Of a stretch of 7,742 nt of DNA, positions 6,910-7,742 are shown piece by piece (positions within the stretch are counted from its first letter, which is position 1; the number at the start of each line of letters is the position of its first letter). This stretch comes from Mycobacterium sp. Its GTDB lineage: Bacteria > Actinomycetota > Actinomycetes > Mycobacteriales > Mycobacteriaceae. The notes beneath the pieces were generated by a model that made no database searches, was not told the DNA's origin, and saw nothing but the letters and a program-made list of their open reading frames with translations. Location: assembly GCA_019246375.1 (NCBI GenBank), contig JAFAQO010000515.1, positions 1 through 7,742 on the forward strand. The letters run 5' to 3'. The position numbers were made by a program, and so were the translations under genes.

Positions 6910-7742
6910 GTCCCGTCCCGCACCGTGCCGACCAGGTCTTCCACCAGGTCCTCCAGCGCCACCATCGCGACCACGCGGTCGTCGTCGTCGGTGACCAACG
7001 CCAAATGGCTCTTGGTGCGCCGCAGCCGCGACAGCGCCTCGGCCAGCGGCATTGACTCGGGAACCTGTGGCAGCGGCCGGACTCTCGCCAGGTCGATCCG
7101 TGCGCCCGGGTCGTCGCCGAGTGACAGCACGTCCTTGATGTGCAGGTACCCGATGAACCTGCCGTCCAGATTCACTACCGGGAACCGGGAGTAACCGGTC
7201 TGTGCCAGCGCCTGCTCGACCGCACCAACCGTGGGTCCCGAGCCGGCCGCGGCCACCCGTACCGCGCAGATTTCGCCGACCGGCACCGCGACGTCGCCGA
7301 CGATACGGTTGCGGATCTGCAGGGCCCGAGTGAGCCGGGTGTGCTCCTCACGATCCAGCAAACCCTCGGACACCGATTCGGCGATCATCTCGCTCAGCTC
7401 GACCGTGGAGACGGTGATGTCGAGCTCGTCACGGGGCTCCACCCGAAGGGCACGCAGTATCAGGTTGGCGCACCGGTTGTAGAACGCAATGAACGGGCGG
7501 GCGGCCCGCACGTAAACCAGGTACGGCGGGATCAGCAGCATCGCCGCCTTCTCCGGTCCGGCGATGGCGATATTCTTCGGCACGATCTCGCCGAGCAGCA
7601 CGTGCAGCGTCACCACGATTGCCAGCGCGACAACGAGGGACGCCGTGTGCAGCAGCGCATCCGGCAGGTACAGCAGGCCGAACGGTGTCCGCAGCAGATC
7701 GGCGACCGCCGGCTCGCCGATCCGGCCGAGCAGGATGGAGGC
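6897..7742 (-). CDS. DUF21/CBS-pair membrane protein, CNNM/CorC (TlyC-like) family, Rv1841c type (partial)
   Basis: Integral membrane protein of the CNNM/CorC superfamily, whose better-studied members move or sense Mg2+ and other divalent cations; older labels call it a haemolysin. The frame is open from 7742 to the TGA at 6899-6897, giving 281 residues; about 64 N-terminal residues are missing if it matches the 345-residue M. tuberculosis protein. In-window order: end of the DUF21 domain with hydrophobic segments (about 20-50) and the signature GEIVPKN (51-57); a further membrane segment (about 65-82); a linker rich in acidic residues (DELDITVSTVELSEMIAE); CBS 1 (about 150-210, YSRFPVV and FIGYLHIKDVL); and CBS 2 (about 222-272, HLALVTDDD and VALEDLVEDLVG). 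The usual C-terminal CorC/HlyC domain is absent, and the protein stops soon after CBS 2 at RDGTHRG, as I recall for Rv1841c. A paralogous CBS gene (Rv1842c type) is expected just outside the window. Confidence 0.9.
   Translation of the reverse strand, partial: ASILLGRIGEPAVADLLRTPFGLLYLPDALLHTASLVVALAIVVTLHVLLGEIVPKNIAIAGPEKAAMLLIPPYLVYVRAARPFIAFYNRCANLILRALRVEPRDELDITVSTVELSEMIAESVSEGLLDREEHTRLTRALQIRNRIVGDVAVPVGEICAVRVAAAGSGPTVGAVEQALAQTGYSRFPVVNLDGRFIGYLHIKDVLSLGDDPGARIDLARVRPLPQVPESMPLAEALSRLRRTKSHLALVTDDDDRVVAMVALEDLVEDLVGTVRDGTHRG

Overview
This window looks like a chromosomal segment of a slow-growing-type Mycobacterium. It is GC-rich with dense, codon-biased genes. Its order (haloalkane dehalogenase, VWA membrane protein, malate synthase G, then a DUF21/CBS transporter-like protein) follows the M. 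tuberculosis Rv1833c to Rv1841c neighbourhood, and the proteins resemble their M. tuberculosis counterparts closely as I recall them. All comparisons with M. tuberculosis are from memory, not from a search.

Layout. The left two thirds is a tight minus-strand cluster read right to left: glcB (4841 to 2643), a solute-binding-fold plus VWA membrane protein (2650 to 632, overlapping the glcB stop by 8 bp), and a haloalkane dehalogenase of the DmbC/Rv1833c type (612 to beyond position 1). A strong Shine-Dalgarno precedes glcB and another precedes the dehalogenase. The spacing suggests one transcript from a promoter just upstream of glcB. M. tuberculosis has extra genes (lipZ, Rv1835c) between the last two genes; they are absent here.

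The middle (about 4890-6909) is the accessory part. A short-chain dehydrogenase/reductase (5156-5950, plus) is followed by a gene of an uncharacterised actinobacterial family that databases often label '3-methyladenine DNA glycosylase' (6004-6909, plus). The apparently empty divergent gap between glcB and the SDR holds a frameshifted C-terminal remnant of a second member of that same family, on the minus strand (about 5135 to 4891). It is about half identical to the intact copy and is spread over three reading frames. The SDR is therefore flanked by two inverted relatives, one broken and one intact. M. tuberculosis carries vapBC13 and PE_PGRS34 in the corresponding position, so this is a variable site.

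The right end is the C-terminal four fifths of a DUF21/CBS (CNNM/CorC-like) membrane protein of the Rv1841c type (minus strand, running off the window). It converges on the plus-strand gene with a 13-bp coding overlap and a hairpin over the two stop codons.

No tRNA, rRNA, CRISPR array or intact mobile element was seen. The most notable items are the hidden remnant, the unexplained Cys/His motifs of its intact relative, and a serine at the place of the reactive active-site cysteine in GlcB.
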